A stretch of DNA of 64,000 nucleotides from Schistosoma mansoni (taxonomy: Eukaryota > Platyhelminthes > Trematoda > Strigeidida > Schistosomatidae): assembly GCF_000237925.1 (NCBI RefSeq), contig NW_017386105.1:124001-188000 (forward strand), written 5' to 3'. A program made the translations under genes and the position numbers. The notes beneath the pieces are model-generated. The model had not been told where the DNA came from and searched no databases. It saw only the letters and a program-made list of their open reading frames with translations. Shown in pieces: positions 45,865 to 60,800 of the stretch. The first letter of the stretch is position 1, and the number at the start of each line of letters is the position of its first letter.

Positions 45865-45883
45865 ATGTTTGGAGCAAATAAGC
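45865..45883 (+). CDS. NUP98: Nup98 exon 1 (coding part)
   Basis: 19 coding bases, MFGANK plus one base; donor GTAAGT. The ATG is the first after the leader acceptor. Confidence 0.9.
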
Positions 45884-48800
45884 GTAAGTTTTGTGAATAT
45901 TCTACTTAAGTTTATCTCTACAGCTGCCTTCGGTGCCACTTCCAGCTCTGCTTTCGGGCAAAGTAAGTACCTTAATCTTATTATTAATTCTCCTTAGGTT
46001 CTTCGCTGTTTGGAGCCACATCAAATCCCCAAACACAGCCTACTTCAAGCCTGTTTGGTCAACAGTCAAGTGGTCTCGGTGGAACAAATAAACTTTTCAC
46101 TGGGAACCAGATGAATGCGTTGTCCTGGGGTTCCACAAGTATGACCTCCAATGGAACATCACTTGCATTTAACCCGCCCATTACAACCGAAATAATGCAA
46201 CGGGGTGGCCAGCCTTCCCAAGTAAATGCAAAACATATGTGCATCACCGCTATGAAAGAGTATCAGGATAAAAGCCTAGAGGTAATTAAATGCAAAACTA
46301 TTAAGTGGGCTTATAAAAGCTCTGCACCGTTTAAGCCTATTCGGTTATTTTAATCTCAGTGTATATTATTTATTGGTCTACGTGATTTTCGGGTAATATT
46401 AACTAGGCGTCACTGCAAATTTATGTAATACATCTACGTTTAAAAACCATTATTTCTGCTTCACTTTTTCAGTCTGTCATATATGTATTTGATGTACGAG
46501 GAGTGGATTCCACAACTTCCAAACCATAAGTATCTTCGCTTCCGTTATTTAGAAGTGTCTAGATTTACCTATAAGTGTAATTAAAAGATTTACTAGTATC
46601 AAAGGTCATATTTTGCACATAGTGAGAGCATACAACTACCTTCATCTTGACATTCCATCAGCATGGTTGCAAAGGGTTGCCCAATTTCACAGTTTCTGTT
46701 TAATTTTGTCATTGGCAACATCCTGGAACTAGCTCTAATGAGAGCAGGTAGTGCAGTGTGGATCTGCTACCTGGAGAAGCACGTTCCAATGTTGAGTATT
46801 CAGATGACATCTTACTATGCAGTGATACTCAAACTATTCAATCAGCACTAAGTTTGTTGGCATCCAGTATCTGGAAGTGTGGCATGTACTTCACACATAA
46901 GTGTAAAGTACCTTTAGAAGACTGACAAGAGTTGTAATCCGTTAGAAGTAATCGAAAAGTCCACGTTTCTGGGTAGTGTGAATAGTGGTGGTGGAGTGAT
47001 TGGGGGGAATCAATCTACATATATTTGAAACCAAAGTGGCTTATACCTCAGTCAGTCAGTCACAACGTAGAACTTCGTACGTACGTACATCAGTTCGAGT
47101 TGCCATACCACATTAGCACAGAGATGCAGTTGTCGATTCAAATCCCATAGTGGTAGAAGTAGTAGGAGTATAATCAGAAATCCAAAAGATTAGGGGTTTC
47201 AAGAAATTATTGAAGGAGTATAGTACAGTGAAATAAATTTGGAAAGAGAAAAAGATAAAGACATGAGGAATTCAGAAGATTAGAATTTGGTAGAACACAA
47301 AGAGTGGATGCATCTTCGCCATTGCAAACGATTTTGAGCCATGTCATTCAAGGTCTCTAACCATCGGTTGCTGTCATCTCGCGAATCCCAACCAGGTAGT
47401 CTACACCTACCAACATGGCCCAGTCCACTTGTCAGTGACTTCATTGATTTGTGCCACGTTTTGGTCTGGCCACCCCTAGCTTTCTTCCAACCTACTCCTA
47501 CACCATGAAACATTGCACGTCGGGGCAGTCGGTGGTCGGGCATACGTAACACATGTCCCAGCCATCTCAACTGATGAAGTTNNNNNNNNNNNNNNNNNNN
47601 NNNNNNNNNNNNNNNNNNNNNNNNNNNNNNNNNNNNNNNNNNNNNNNNNNNNNNNNNNNNNNNNNNNNNNNNNNNNNNNNNNNNNNNNNNNNNNNNNNNN
47701 NNNNNNNNNNNNNNNNNNNNNNNNNNNNNNNNNNNNNNNNNNNNNNNNNNNNNNNNNNNNNNNNNNNNNNNNNNNNNNNNNTGGTGGTGGAGTGATTGGG
47801 GGGAATCAATCTACATATATTTGAAACCAAAGTGGCTTATACCTACTTGTTTTGTCTTTGGGTTCGTCATGATATTTACATGACTAAAAGATCAAGTGAG
47901 AACAGTGTTAATCCATTTTTAGGAAACGTTGCTTCAGACTTGAGGATGCTTTATGACTGTTTGATCAGCGTTCTCTCTGAAGGGTTGGCCACATTCAGTG
48001 GCAGCACCATGTTAGCAATGAAAGAGTTCGGCGACATGTTTTCGGATTCAGTGACGATGATCCAATTATCGCCACAGCGACTTCATGGACTTGGACATAT
48101 GTTCCGAATATAATCCTGGAGAATTTCATATTACTAATGCTGACTAGCTAAATAAAACACTGAGATGGCTTGTTTTTGACCTGGTGCCTTGGTAGTACTG
48201 GTATCTGGCATTCCATCGCAACTCCCTGATTGGGATCCTAAAGGTTATACAACTAAATGTCTTGGGATGTTACTAGAAATGGCTCAAAACAAACGGTTGG
48301 AAAAACTTCTGTAACTATCTTTATACATTCTTCATAAGAGCCAGACGAACTTATTTGACTGAAATTGGTCTTTCTTGGTTGTATTTCTAACTAAATTGTA
48401 CCTCATTGTTAACTATTCTCATTCACGTTTTATTCATTTATTTTTCTTGATCATACTCTTCACAATTCGACTCCCTTATTTGTGCAGTGTATTATGTTTC
48501 GGTGTCCATTTGTACCAGTATTTGTGTGCAGTAAGCAAAACAAATGAAATAAAAGTAAGTTGAGGAAAATTCCGACCATAGGTTCTATGACTGTAACACA
48601 AATTAGTCATGGAGGCAGCCAGTTACATAAACTTTAGGGTGTCACATCGCACTGTCGATTTTCTATGCTAAGCAAGATTTAGAAGGTGCCATTGCTCAAA
48701 CAAGCTATTATTAGTAATAGTACTAGTTCTGATTTTGCTCATGTATATTGACTGCAAGAATTTCCTTCCCTACCTGTCTCTTCACAATTTGATTTCCTTA

Positions 48801-51800
48801 CTTATATGGTGCATATTTATTTTGGTGCCATTATAACAGTAGTAATGTGCATTCTAATAAATAATGTACGGTTTTTAATTTGTAGGAACTTCGCCTAGAG
48901 GATTATTCTTTGAATCGCCGTGGTCCATCAACATCAGCTAGTGGGACTTCAATCTTTGCCTCCTCATCCACTGCGAAACCGTTTCAATTCGGATCACCTC
49001 AAATAAATACATCAACATCTATTTTTGGTCAGACTAGTAAACCTGCAAATACTTTGTTTGGTGCTTCAGCCAGTGGTGTCAGTAGCAGCAATAGTATGCT
49101 TTTTGGAGGTACAGGGACTCAATCAGCCTTTGGACAAACTTCCCAAGGTACTACAAATTAGTTGCTTAAAAATTATGTTTTTTCTTAATAGCAATTCCCA
49201 ATGCGAAGTAGTCATCGACTTATTTTTAAACCTGTCATGTACTCTATTATCACATGTGTTTTCTGTGTATTTGTTTTTTATTTATGCAAAACTCCTTAAT
49301 GATATCCTCCTTTCACTAGAGTTATTTTCTCTGCTAAGAAGAGGGTAATATTCCAGCGGAACCAATACGTTCAGTTCAACCATTTATAACCTAACTACAT
49401 AATTAGTTTTGTAATTGTCACAAAAGGTGTGACTTAGTTAACACAGACTCACGTTCAATGATTGGCATGAATTTATTGCTTCAGATTTTCTGTGACCCCA
49501 CCTATTTTCTAATCACAGTTGTTACTGTTTCATTTGTTTCACAAGCAAATGCGTATAGAACGATTACATTGAGTAGTGTGTGGTATCTACATGACAAAAG
49601 TATAGTTGATTCTACTGAGAACAATGATGTCAGTCAGTCTTAATCAAAATAATAGTGTGTATACTTACTTGTCTTTAGGTATTAGATCTTAATCTGACTC
49701 TACATACGCGTTTTTGAGACAATTGTATGTTATTCTTTTTCTGGCTTGCGTGTAGTTACCGTAACGCATCATTCCCTTAATGTTATAACGTGAATTGGCT
49801 TTTTTGAACTACGGCTATTAATCATTGCAAATTTTTAAACATTAGCTATCATTATACCACAGTATGATGTTGCTGTTTGGGAGTAACTACAATTTATCAC
49901 AAGGAATAAGTTCAGTCAGTACTAACTATTATATAGTATCATCACTTCAGTTATACTTTAGGATCCATCTATTGGTGCATCAGCACCCTCCCTTGATTTT
50001 TTTTCTATCTCGTTAAAAATCTGTTGTTATAGCAAGTTAATTTTCTTGATATAATTTTATATTGTTAATCTAGGAGGTCTTTTGGGTTTGAAACCTCAAT
50101 TCGGCGCTGCAACTACTCCAAGTATATTTGGTTCGACTCCCGCGTCTCAATCATCTGGGTTTGCCTTTGGTCAAACAAATCAAAGTAAGTTCGTCAGTTA
50201 GTCACAATATAGAACCTGGTATTTATGTAGATCGGTTCAAGTTGATATACCCCGTTAGTACAGAGGCGTAAAAGTGTCAGGACAAATACCAGAATAGTGG
50301 AGGTGGTAACAGTATCAGTGATAACAGGAGAGATTAGGGATCGAAAAAACAATTTGAGAAAATATAAATTAGCGAGATAAAAACGAAAAAGTTATGAGGA
50401 ATTTAGAGTCCTAGACTTTTAGGAAGGAAAATAATGGATGCGCCTGCGCCATTGCAAACCATTTCGAGCTATGTCATTCAAAGTCTCTAACCGTTGGTTA
50501 CGGCAATCACACGGACCCCAACCAGTTAATCTACATCAACTAACATAGTCCAATCGTCAATGACTTCATCGACTGATGCCATGCTTTGGTTTGACCCGTC
50601 TTAGCCTTCTCCCAGTCTACTGTTACACCATCAAGGTAGGCGGTAGTTGGACATATGTAACGCATGTCCCAACTACCTCAGTTGATGATTTACTACCTCA
50701 TCTATCGATTTCCCATCCTTAACTAGTACTCCATTCGTAACCTAGACATTCCTTATCCAAAACACACAAGCAATGCTTCTTAGACATCCGTGATGGAATA
50801 TCAGTAACCTACGAATATTCTCTACTCTTAATAGCCATGTTTCACATTCATAAGCGGAACAAAACGAACTGCTGCGCAGTAAACTCGCCCTTTTTTGGTA
50901 GACGGATATCTCACCAACGCCACAAGTGACGCAAGTTGGCAAAAGCTAATCGAACCTTCTGAATGCGGGTGGAAATTTCGTCAGACATCGGACAGTCTGA
51001 ACCGATGAGACTCCCGAGACAAGTTGAGTGGTCAATACATTCAACTACTTTACTCCATATCATTAATTATTCAGGCGATGACGCAAACCAGTCCTGAAAT
51101 AACATCCTAGATTTGGAGGGAGAGAACCGCATCCCAAATATGTTTGAATTGTTGCACTGCGATCTTGAAGAATACCACTTGAAGTAACCGATTCCGACAA
51201 CATTTCGGCATAAGCTCTAACTCGATCAGTAGTGTTCGAATAAAGAACCTGTACAAAGTTAATGTACTTCTTCGACACTCCTTTTATTGACGGACATTGC
51301 TAGAGGAATTTACGATCAACAGTTTCTAACGCCACCTTAAGGTCAAGGAATGGAACAGTAGTCAGCCGTCGAAAAGTATGTCGGTGTTCCAGAACGTGCT
51401 GAAGAGTGAATATTTGCTCCATACACTCACGTCCAGGTCTGAAACCAGCCTGGTTTTCTCAAGTTTTCTCTTCGCAAGCTCCAGCTCTTATTGTACAGCA
51501 GAATTACACCAGGGGAACACTTGTTCTGTATGATTAGTTCACTTAAGGGAGTGGTACGAAATATACAAAGTAATTGGACAGTTTTACTTGATATGTGAAT
51601 ACAATTATCCTGGCATAGTTAAGCATTTATCTCTGATATGTTTCTCGGGAGTTTTTTGAAAGACTTTTTGGATTACTCTTTAAAGTACTCTGTAAAGTTT
51701 ATGGAACTACAGGAACAGTCTGTTACCTCTACCTGTTTAATTCAAAGAGATCCCGGCAATGGATAAAAATTTAGATTCAGTGGAAAACAATAGATCGGAC

Positions 51801-54800
51801 TTCGTTCTGTAATGAATCAAAACCTTTATGACCAGGTCACCATAAAGCTTATTCTTAGGAAATTTATGCGAATACATTTTATAAACTGATCAATAGTAGA
51901 TCCTGATAAATCCTGGGGTCAAAGTTTATTATTCACTGCGACGAAAGTATCTCATTCGAAGGTTTTAACATCGAACTTGATCATGGATTCGTGTAAATGC
52001 ATCAAGTCAAATCCAATCTACACATATTTTGTCTTCAACTGAATCTTAATAAGATCAGCTACTAAACCACTTCCGAGATTTAAAAAAAGTGGTTGACTGT
52101 AGATCAAATAAAATCTGGTTGTAAATGTAATTCATGCCACGAAGATATCATTATCTTGTATGACAAATACAAGTTCCAATTCTAATACAGCTTTAACTGG
52201 GTTGTAGCGATTTCAGTAGATTTAAGGATGATCATGAATTTGTGTCTCTAAGTCGCTGCAACTATCCCTCCGTATATCTATACCATTTAATAAGTATTTT
52301 TTTTCCAAATTTATTTCTCCAGCAACTTCTGTTTTTGGTGCGAAACCCTTGTTCGGCACCACTTCAGCTGCTGGTACTGGTACTTCTCTTTTTGGAACCG
52401 CGCAAGCCACACCACAACTTGGGAATACTGGATTTTCATTTGGCCAACCACAACAACAGGCCACTGGATTAGGCACTTCCACTAGCTTTTTTGGTCAGTC
52501 AAATCAGGCATCAACTGCTGCCAAGCCTTCGCTTTTTGGGACCCAGCCAACGACCGGCACAGGTCTTATGTTTGGATCACCGGTATGCATAAAAGCTCCT
52601 AGATTTCTAAAGCCTTCGTTTATCAATTTTCTAAACCGCATTCTCTACCTTTCAGTCTACCGGTATTTTTGGCGGAGCTAAACCTGCCGGAGCAACGTCA
52701 GTATTTGGTGCTCCCACAACTGGATTAACGGGTTTGCAAGGGACTCAGCAGCAAACTGGGTTTACATTTGGCTCCCCACTGGGCACAGCTGGTGGATTGC
52801 GACCTGCTGGCACAACAAGTCTATTTGGAGCAAATACAGCGGCTACAACTTCAACTGCCCTTAAACCTGGTGGTTTATTTGGATCTGGTACGTCGTTAAG
52901 TAATTTCTTTTATCCTACAATAAGCTTAACATCATTAGAACATTCAGCCCATCAAATAATCATGTTCTTTATAGTAGATTGGTTTGGTCCCTTATCAAAG
53001 TGTTAGCGGTTGAGGTAATTTACAAGCAGCTTCATCTACTCTGGTCGTTTATTGTGATGTGATGTTCTTCACTATCGTCATCCACAATTATCCAAACCGA
53101 CCGATTGTCTTTATTTAATACCCAAAGACTAAGGAGTGTGAATTCATCATCCTAGAGATTGATTGTAGGGACAAAAACTGATGTAGTATAAGTGCTTTTC
53201 TGAGTTCACTGTCATATTATGAACTGATGATCTAGTCAATAATTTTATTTACTATAACTTTCAAAGGAAAGAAAACTACATGATAGTTTCCAGTATATTT
53301 AGTGGATGTACCCACCCATATCTGCTACCATAATGTTTTTTACAAGTCCAACAAGCTTTTTTTGATTGTGAGTTAGATATAGAATGACCACCAGTAATAA
53401 TAATAATGATAATAATAAAATGATTAATCATAATTTCCTACCACTTCGTCATTACAAAATCATTGTATACTCGACGACGATCTTAATCATCAAGTTACCT
53501 CTAGATTGCTTTATTATTGTTAGTAACCGACTATTGTCAGACTTTACTACCTAAAACGGGGTCTGGCCAGCTATTTTCCGAATATGCACGTGTCAATAAA
53601 ATTTAACATTTTGACTTTTTTGACTGAATAATTACATACATTAATCACACATATGCGGTTTCATAAGAGACTTTCAGCCTATTGCAAAGCTGGTTGCTGC
53701 AAAATCCAAACTCAACCATTAAGGCTTTTGGTATATTTTCCCTTTGGTCTTTCCTTTTGAAAAAAACATCAGGGTGCATAATTGCACTTTAAATGTTTTG
53801 TGCTCTAAAAGCGGTATCATACGAGTGGAGCTTGTCGGAAACAAGGATAAGTCCCAAATAACCGCTGTTGCAAGTTATATATGTATATATATATATATAT
53901 ATGTTGGGAGGTTGTTGCTATATTACATATTTTGTGCTGAAAATTCCTGACTGTAATCAAGCATGATACTATTATTCACTAAATGGTTTGATAAGCTCCT
54001 TGTCAAATAAATTTTCAGGCTTTAAACTACTCTTGTTGCAGCTGACTAACTTGTTTTCAATAGCGTCGGTCATAATCAACAGAATTATCCAGTATCTTTA
54101 CTATATATCAAGAATTGTTACGTAGAAATTACGTGGTGTGTATTAAGTATAATAAATGCATTTATTCACTTTCATAAACGTGTTACGGTTTGGCTGCCTC
54201 TATTTTTGAATTTCTTATGTTATTAATTTTATGGATATCTGTACGATCTCAGTTCTTACGAAATCTCTTATTTGTCACAAATTAGCTCTTGTAAATGCGA
54301 CTGTTCGGTCTTGTGTTTTTCCCAAAAACTACTTTTGTGCTTCTAAGTTAGCACTAAATGTTCTTATACGTTGTTTTTTAATCGTCAGTTAATCATACGT
54401 ACATATATGATCTTATTAGTAACGTCTCATTAAGGCACTAAACATTGAGCTTAAATCGTCTGTCAGGACTAGTCATCATACGAGATTATTTCTATGACAC
54501 TCAGTTCTCGAATTGAAATGCCTTTAACGGAAAGGGTCCCTACTATTTGAAAACATGTGGAAAGTTTAGAAAAGTACCTTACAGTGTTTCTTATTATTTT
54601 ATGTGACAGTTCTTTGCTTTGCGTCACTTAAGCTTATTACTTAAACCTGTCATCTCTCATGGAGGAGCATAGGATTCTTCATCGAACTCTGTTATGGGCA
54701 ATCTTACAGTTGTTTTCAGCTGCTATCTATTCATTTGATGTCTGCTTCCAATTCACGACGCAATGTGTTCCCTGGTCTATCCGTTTTCCTCTTCTCTTCA

Positions 54801-57800
54801 GGATTCTGAGTCAGGGCTTGCCTCATGATGCAGTTTGGTGATTTTCGGAATGTACTTCCTATCCACCTTCGACGTCTTTTCTTAATTTCCTCTTCATCTG
54901 GAAATTGGTTTATTCTCTCCCACAGTTGGTTGTTGCTGATGGCATCCGGCCAATGGACATTAAATATCTTGCGTAGACAACTGTATATAGATGCTTGTAC
55001 ATTTTCGAAGATGATTGTAGTAGTTCTTCAAGTTTCAGGTCCTTACAGTAGAACTATCTTCACGTTCGTATTGGAAATTCTGACTTTGATGTTTGGCTGA
55101 CAGTTGTTTTGAGTTGCACATATTCTTCAGTTGTAGGGATGTTGCTCTTGCTTTGCCAATCCACGCCTTTACGTCTGGATCGGATTCTCCTTGTTCATCG
55201 ATGATGCTACCCAGATACTTGTAAGTTTCCACTTCTTCCAGAGTTTCTCCAAGTGTGATTGATTGGTGTTCTTGGTGTTGTGTTTGAGGATCTTGCTTTT
55301 TCCCTTTAGGTATGTTGAGGCCTACTGGTGCAGAGACTGTTGCTACACTGTTTGTCCTCACCTGCATTTGTTAGTGTGCATGGAATGGGAGATCTAAGTC
55401 ATCTGCAAAGTCCACATCGCCTAGTTGCATCCAACCTGTCCATTGTATTGCGTACTTCCCCTCAGATGTCGAAGTCTTCATAATCTAGTCAACCACAAGA
55501 AAGAGGAAGAGGAAGCAGTCTTATCTGACTCCGGTCCTCACTTGCAATGCATCTGTCAGCTATCCTCCATGCACCACTTTGCACTGAAGTCCGTCGTGTG
55601 AATTCTGGATGATGTTGAAGATCTTCGTAGGTACATCATAGTGTCGAACAAGTTTCCATAAGGTACTCCTTCCTATCCACACTGACAAACGCCTTCTCAT
55701 AGTCAATGAAGTTGATGTATAGTGACGAATTCCATTCGATTGATTGTTCAACGATGATCCATGGTGTCGCAATTCGGTCTGTGCACGACAGACTCCTACA
55801 GAACCCAGTCTGTTGGTCTAGAAGTTGGGCGTCTGCTGAATGTTTCATCCGGTTCTGCAACACTCTGTTGAAGCGTTTTCTGGTACTGACAGTAGTGTGA
55901 TATCTCTGTAGTTCTCACATTTGCTTAGATCCTCTTTCTTTGGTATCTTGATGAGATATCTTTCTTCCCAGTCTGTCCGCATCTGTTCTTCCTCTTAAAT
56001 CTTCCTGAATAGAACGTACGGCATGCTCGCAGTTCTATGTTTGACTTCAGTGCTTTATCTGGTATATTTCTAGGTCCTTCTGCGTTCTCATTCTTGATTT
56101 GTCTGATGGCTTGTCATCCTGATCTCTTCAATCGTTGGTGGAGTGACATCTATATAAAGGTCTGTGTGTGTGTTGCTTCGATGTCCGGTGGATTCAGTGG
56201 AGTTGGCCTATTCAAAAGTTCCTTGAAGTGTTCCGCTCATCTGTTCCTCTGTCCTCGAACCTCAGTGATTGGCTTGCCTTTTTGTCCTTGATCGGTCTCT
56301 CTGGGTTACTATATTTCCGTCAGTTTCTTCGTTATGTCATACAGCTGTTTCATGTTTCCTTCTTTCGCAGCACTTTCTGCTGTCGTCGCTAGGTCTTCGA
56401 CGTATTCCTGCTTGTCGGCTTTAATGCTCTTCTTCACCTGCTTGTTTGCCTCAGTGTATTCGGCTGTTGTTAATTGCCGTCTTCTTCTTTTTTCATATCT
56501 TGATACTTGCCCAAGGTTTCGTTAGAGATCTATTCCTTATGGTGATGCATCTTGCGGTCCACAACCTCCTGACACGTTGAAGTTAGTGCTTTTTGATCCC
56601 TATCCAGTTATCCTCCATAGTGGTTTCTTCTTCGTGTAGATATTGTGGATAACATTGGATAACAGTCATTGTGATTCCCTCATTCCTTGTTTAGAGGTAT
56701 GCTTTGATAATCCATAGTCCATGAGATTGTCATCTTATGAGTGCTTCACGTACTTCTTTGGACAGCATTAGAGCAACTGCCTGAGTGTGTGGAGCATTTT
56801 GTTCTTCGTGACCAGAGTATAGTAGCATCTCTGCCGAATCTATCCTTTCCTGTTCAGCTTGGGAACAATGTGTTTCACTTATTCCGAGCACCGCCAATTT
56901 GTATCTCTGTAGCTATTTGATTGGTCCTCCCGGTCTCCCATATTGTCCGGGCATTCCTTGTACCTATGTTAATTGTTGATCTGGTTGTTGTTAGAAGGGG
57001 CGTCGGCCTCGTGACTTCCGAAGAATTACCGGCTCTCACCATGAGGCGTCATAATTCTTCTGCAAGAAGATCCTTCAACTCTGAGGGCAGAGTTTAAATG
57101 GTTTAATTTGTATATTATGGTTAGCACTTTTTTTAGCAAGGTTGTTTTCTACGGGATGGGGTTGGTGACCCCGTACACAACCCTCCTCCTTTACCCGGGC
57201 TTCAGACTGTTAGTAACCCTAAAAGGGCCACAGGTGGGGTTACTGAAGTTTATACATAGTCTTTAAGTATTGTTATCGAAAATTGAGAATATAACTTACG
57301 GTGTCTTTTTTCACACTTGTTTATCTGTTGAAAACGTCATGTATCTGTCATTAGGGTCTTTATAATATTTTGAATGTTTACCAGGGACATCCACTGGTTT
57401 TGGTTTTGGAACTGGTTTAAATAATCAACCCACCGCATTTGGTAATCTTGGCACAACATCTTCAGCTGGAACAACACTCTTCGGTCAACCTGCTGCTAGT
57501 AGCTTAACAGCTAAAAAGCCTTTCGGTTTTGGAACGGCTAATGCTACTGGCATTGGATCGTTTGGTTTTAATCAACCTAATACTGGGACTAGTTTGTTCG
57601 GTGCACCATCTGCGGCTACAGGTTTTGGTTTAGGAGCAGGGGCTACTTCAGGATCTTTGTTTGGTCAAACTAGTACAGGTTTCGGTCTTGGCCAAAAGCC
57701 CTTGCAGAATGTTCCTGCAGGTAGTACATTTGGTGGTGGCTTTGGTTTGGGAGCAAGTACAGCACCAACTGTTGGAGGTTTGGGAAGTAATCTTTTTGGC

Positions 57801-60800
57801 ACTAATGTTGGTACTCAAAGTTTAGGCTCTGTTGGAGTTCAACCCATTGGCTCTTCACTAACTGGACTTGGTACTGTGAGTTGAATTGTTTTTGTTTTTC
57901 CCTTTGGAAATTGTCGTTTAATTTATTACCGTCATACAGTAAAATGTGCTTGTCTCTGGGGTACTACTGAAATTAATTCCTGGCTATCTGTAAGTACGGT
58001 GAATAGTATAGCATAAAGTGCAAAAATGCAATTCTTCAGTGTTGCCTTTGATACTGGATTCTTTTTTAGAAATTCAAACACTTTACTTCTACCCGAAGTT
58101 TGTGCTGATGATGTCGTTCAGAAGGACGATGAAAGCTCCACGACCAAACCATCCAGCTCAGAGAACAAACCTACATCAAAGTCTTAGTGGAATTCCCTTA
58201 CATATAAACATATCAAAATGTGATATGAAATATGATGCCTGGATTTATATACAATTTAATATCAGTTTGTATTAAATCTGGACATACAGTCCCTAGTTAT
58301 CCATCTAGTCAGACTTTTGATTCTGTAGTTTGAGTGTATGACCTTCAAATATCAAGTCCAAGGTCCTAACCTATTTCAATTTCTGAATTCCGACCTACTA
58401 TCACTAACCGTCACAAACTATGTATTAAGAGAATTTATAATTAGGTTTTCAGCCCATTGAATATCTGATGATGAACTTGTTAATGTTTCATGTAGTTCTA
58501 TGTTTACTGTTTTCTAACTGTGAATCAATCATTTCTCTTCTAAAATGTATTAACAACATTTTAACTGGGTTTTGACGGAAATTTTCTGCTTGTTCTTAGT
58601 AACGGCTCGAAACATGTACTGTGAAATTAGCTAAATTCTTGAGGTGTAAAATTTTTTTGATATTTTTAAATTTCCAATGTACACATATTTATTTTGTGAA
58701 AAGATTGTTGTCGGCCATTTTATTCACTTTTTGAGATTTATGCTGGTATGATTCTCATATACCCAATCTTGACTTACTTTCAGTCTCCTCAATTTTCTGT
58801 TTTATACACTTTCTGAATGTTGTTTCCTAGATCAATGCAACAGGTTCTGCTTTTGGCCTGGGTTCAAACGATCAAGTTGCTCAGTCTATAAAAGCTCAAC
58901 AACAAGTTTTAGAAGTTGTTCGTAGTATGCCGTATGGTCAATCTTCACTGTTTCGTTACTTAAACTTACCTACAAATCCTGCTTCTAACGCAGATTCAAA
59001 AGCACAAGTTCCTGGAGCTATAGCACCCAACACTTCTACTTCTGGAAGTGTTATTGTACCAGCTAAATATGTCGCCACGATGTTCGCTGAGCGTAATAGA
59101 GCTGCAGGACTATTAGTCGGATCTAGTCCAACCAGTTCTGGTTTAAATGGTAGTCGTGTTTCTGGTTTCCGTCGTCCTGCTAATTCTAATGCTCGTCTCC
59201 TCCAGGTAGCAAATCGCAATAAGGTAAATAGAGTTTATCAACAAACTTTGAGAGTATTTCATGTGCGTTAGATAATCTGAGATTTGTTACTATTCCAAAC
59301 TTACTTTCCCGTTATTGCAAAAGCAATATACAGTAAATGAACACAAATTTATTTACTGACTGTGCATAATGCCACTATAAATTAAACTTAAATTCCTAAT
59401 TATTGACCCTAATAAACGTCTGAATCGTTAAATCAATGCTTGCTGAGATGATAGTGGAACGTTGGTTTATTGGTTAAAGCATTCGAGTTTCAATTACTCG
59501 GTTCGTCATTCAAACTTTACTTCAGCTACTTCATTGTTGCCTTCCGGGTGGTGTGGCCTAAAATGGTATTCCAATTACTTTACTAGTTAAATTAGTTACA
59601 TTTTTTACTCTGATGATGGTACCAAATGATGAGAAATAAGATAATCTACTTGTTCTTCGTCTGCTTAAATGTCTACAAAAGGAGTTGCTGAAACGAGGTC
59701 TCAACATATCTTCTCTAAGCAGTTCGCTTCAGTCAGCTGACAAGCTACTAATGCCTATACTTCGTTTCAGTTTGTCGGATTGTTTACCAATATCCAAAAC
59801 ACTTGGCATAATGAAACTTTGTTTCAGTCAATTAATCTGCTCAGCTGATGGCTTGTAATTTAAGGTTTTGAAAGGAGGAACCTAGGAAACTGACCTTAAA
59901 CCTCAAAAAAGTTGTTACACTTTTCATTATTTTTCTGTTTGAAAGTTTATTTAACTGACTTATGCATTCATCTTTTAAAAAGAGAATCGTGTACTTAAAC
60001 CCCGCTCAGCCTACTGAGATTTGAGTTCCTGGTCATTAAAATATAAAGTGATTAAAGAAAATGTCATTTTGTTGCCTTTTCTGACAATTCGACGGATTGC
60101 AATACGGATGAAGTCAAAGATTTTTGTATCATCAACTTAACGTCATCAGCCGAGCAAATTAGACAAAGACTTCAGAAACTTGACTGTCTAGCATTCCCAT
60201 TGAATATCTAGTCAAACGGAGTTTATAGTTAATCAGAAGTCTACAGAGAAAAGCATATAAGTATAGGCTTGATATTTTAAAGAAATGTCTTAAAAATACA
60301 CAGGACACTAAATTTTCATAAACCTTCAGTAACTGTCTGAAAATCCAAATCACTTCACAAATTTTATACCTTTTATCATTAAAAAAATACATAGGTGATT
60401 ACGTTTTTGTGTTTAATATCTACGGTCGGCTTGTAGTCCTTCATAAGTATTCCCATGATAAGTTTTCTTTCTTTTGATTTGTCTTTAAATTATTGGAAGA
60501 TCAAAATTCAGTTATCAAAAATCACTTAATATTTATTAATTGTATACTGTCATAAAATGATGAATTTGAGTTTCCCTATTACACACTTGTTGGTTGTGTA
60601 AATAATTGACTGATTCAATAGGCATGTGGTTTTTTCTGATTCTATCTAAACAAAATTTCGTCATCCTTAATTGATAGGTGATAATTGTGACCAGCAAACT
60701 AGTGAACAGGTTAATGTGTGCATTACTGAAGAATGCTCGTATATTTGCCTGTCTGTAGATAGATTGGTTATTGGATAATCGTTTACTTTCCCTAATGCTT

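Noticed and set aside
49025-49348. 107-codon plus-strand frame
   Set aside because: Out-of-frame shadow of Nup98 exon 4 running into the intron.
58956-59219. 87-codon minus-strand frame
   Set aside because: Antisense shadow of Nup98 exon 9.
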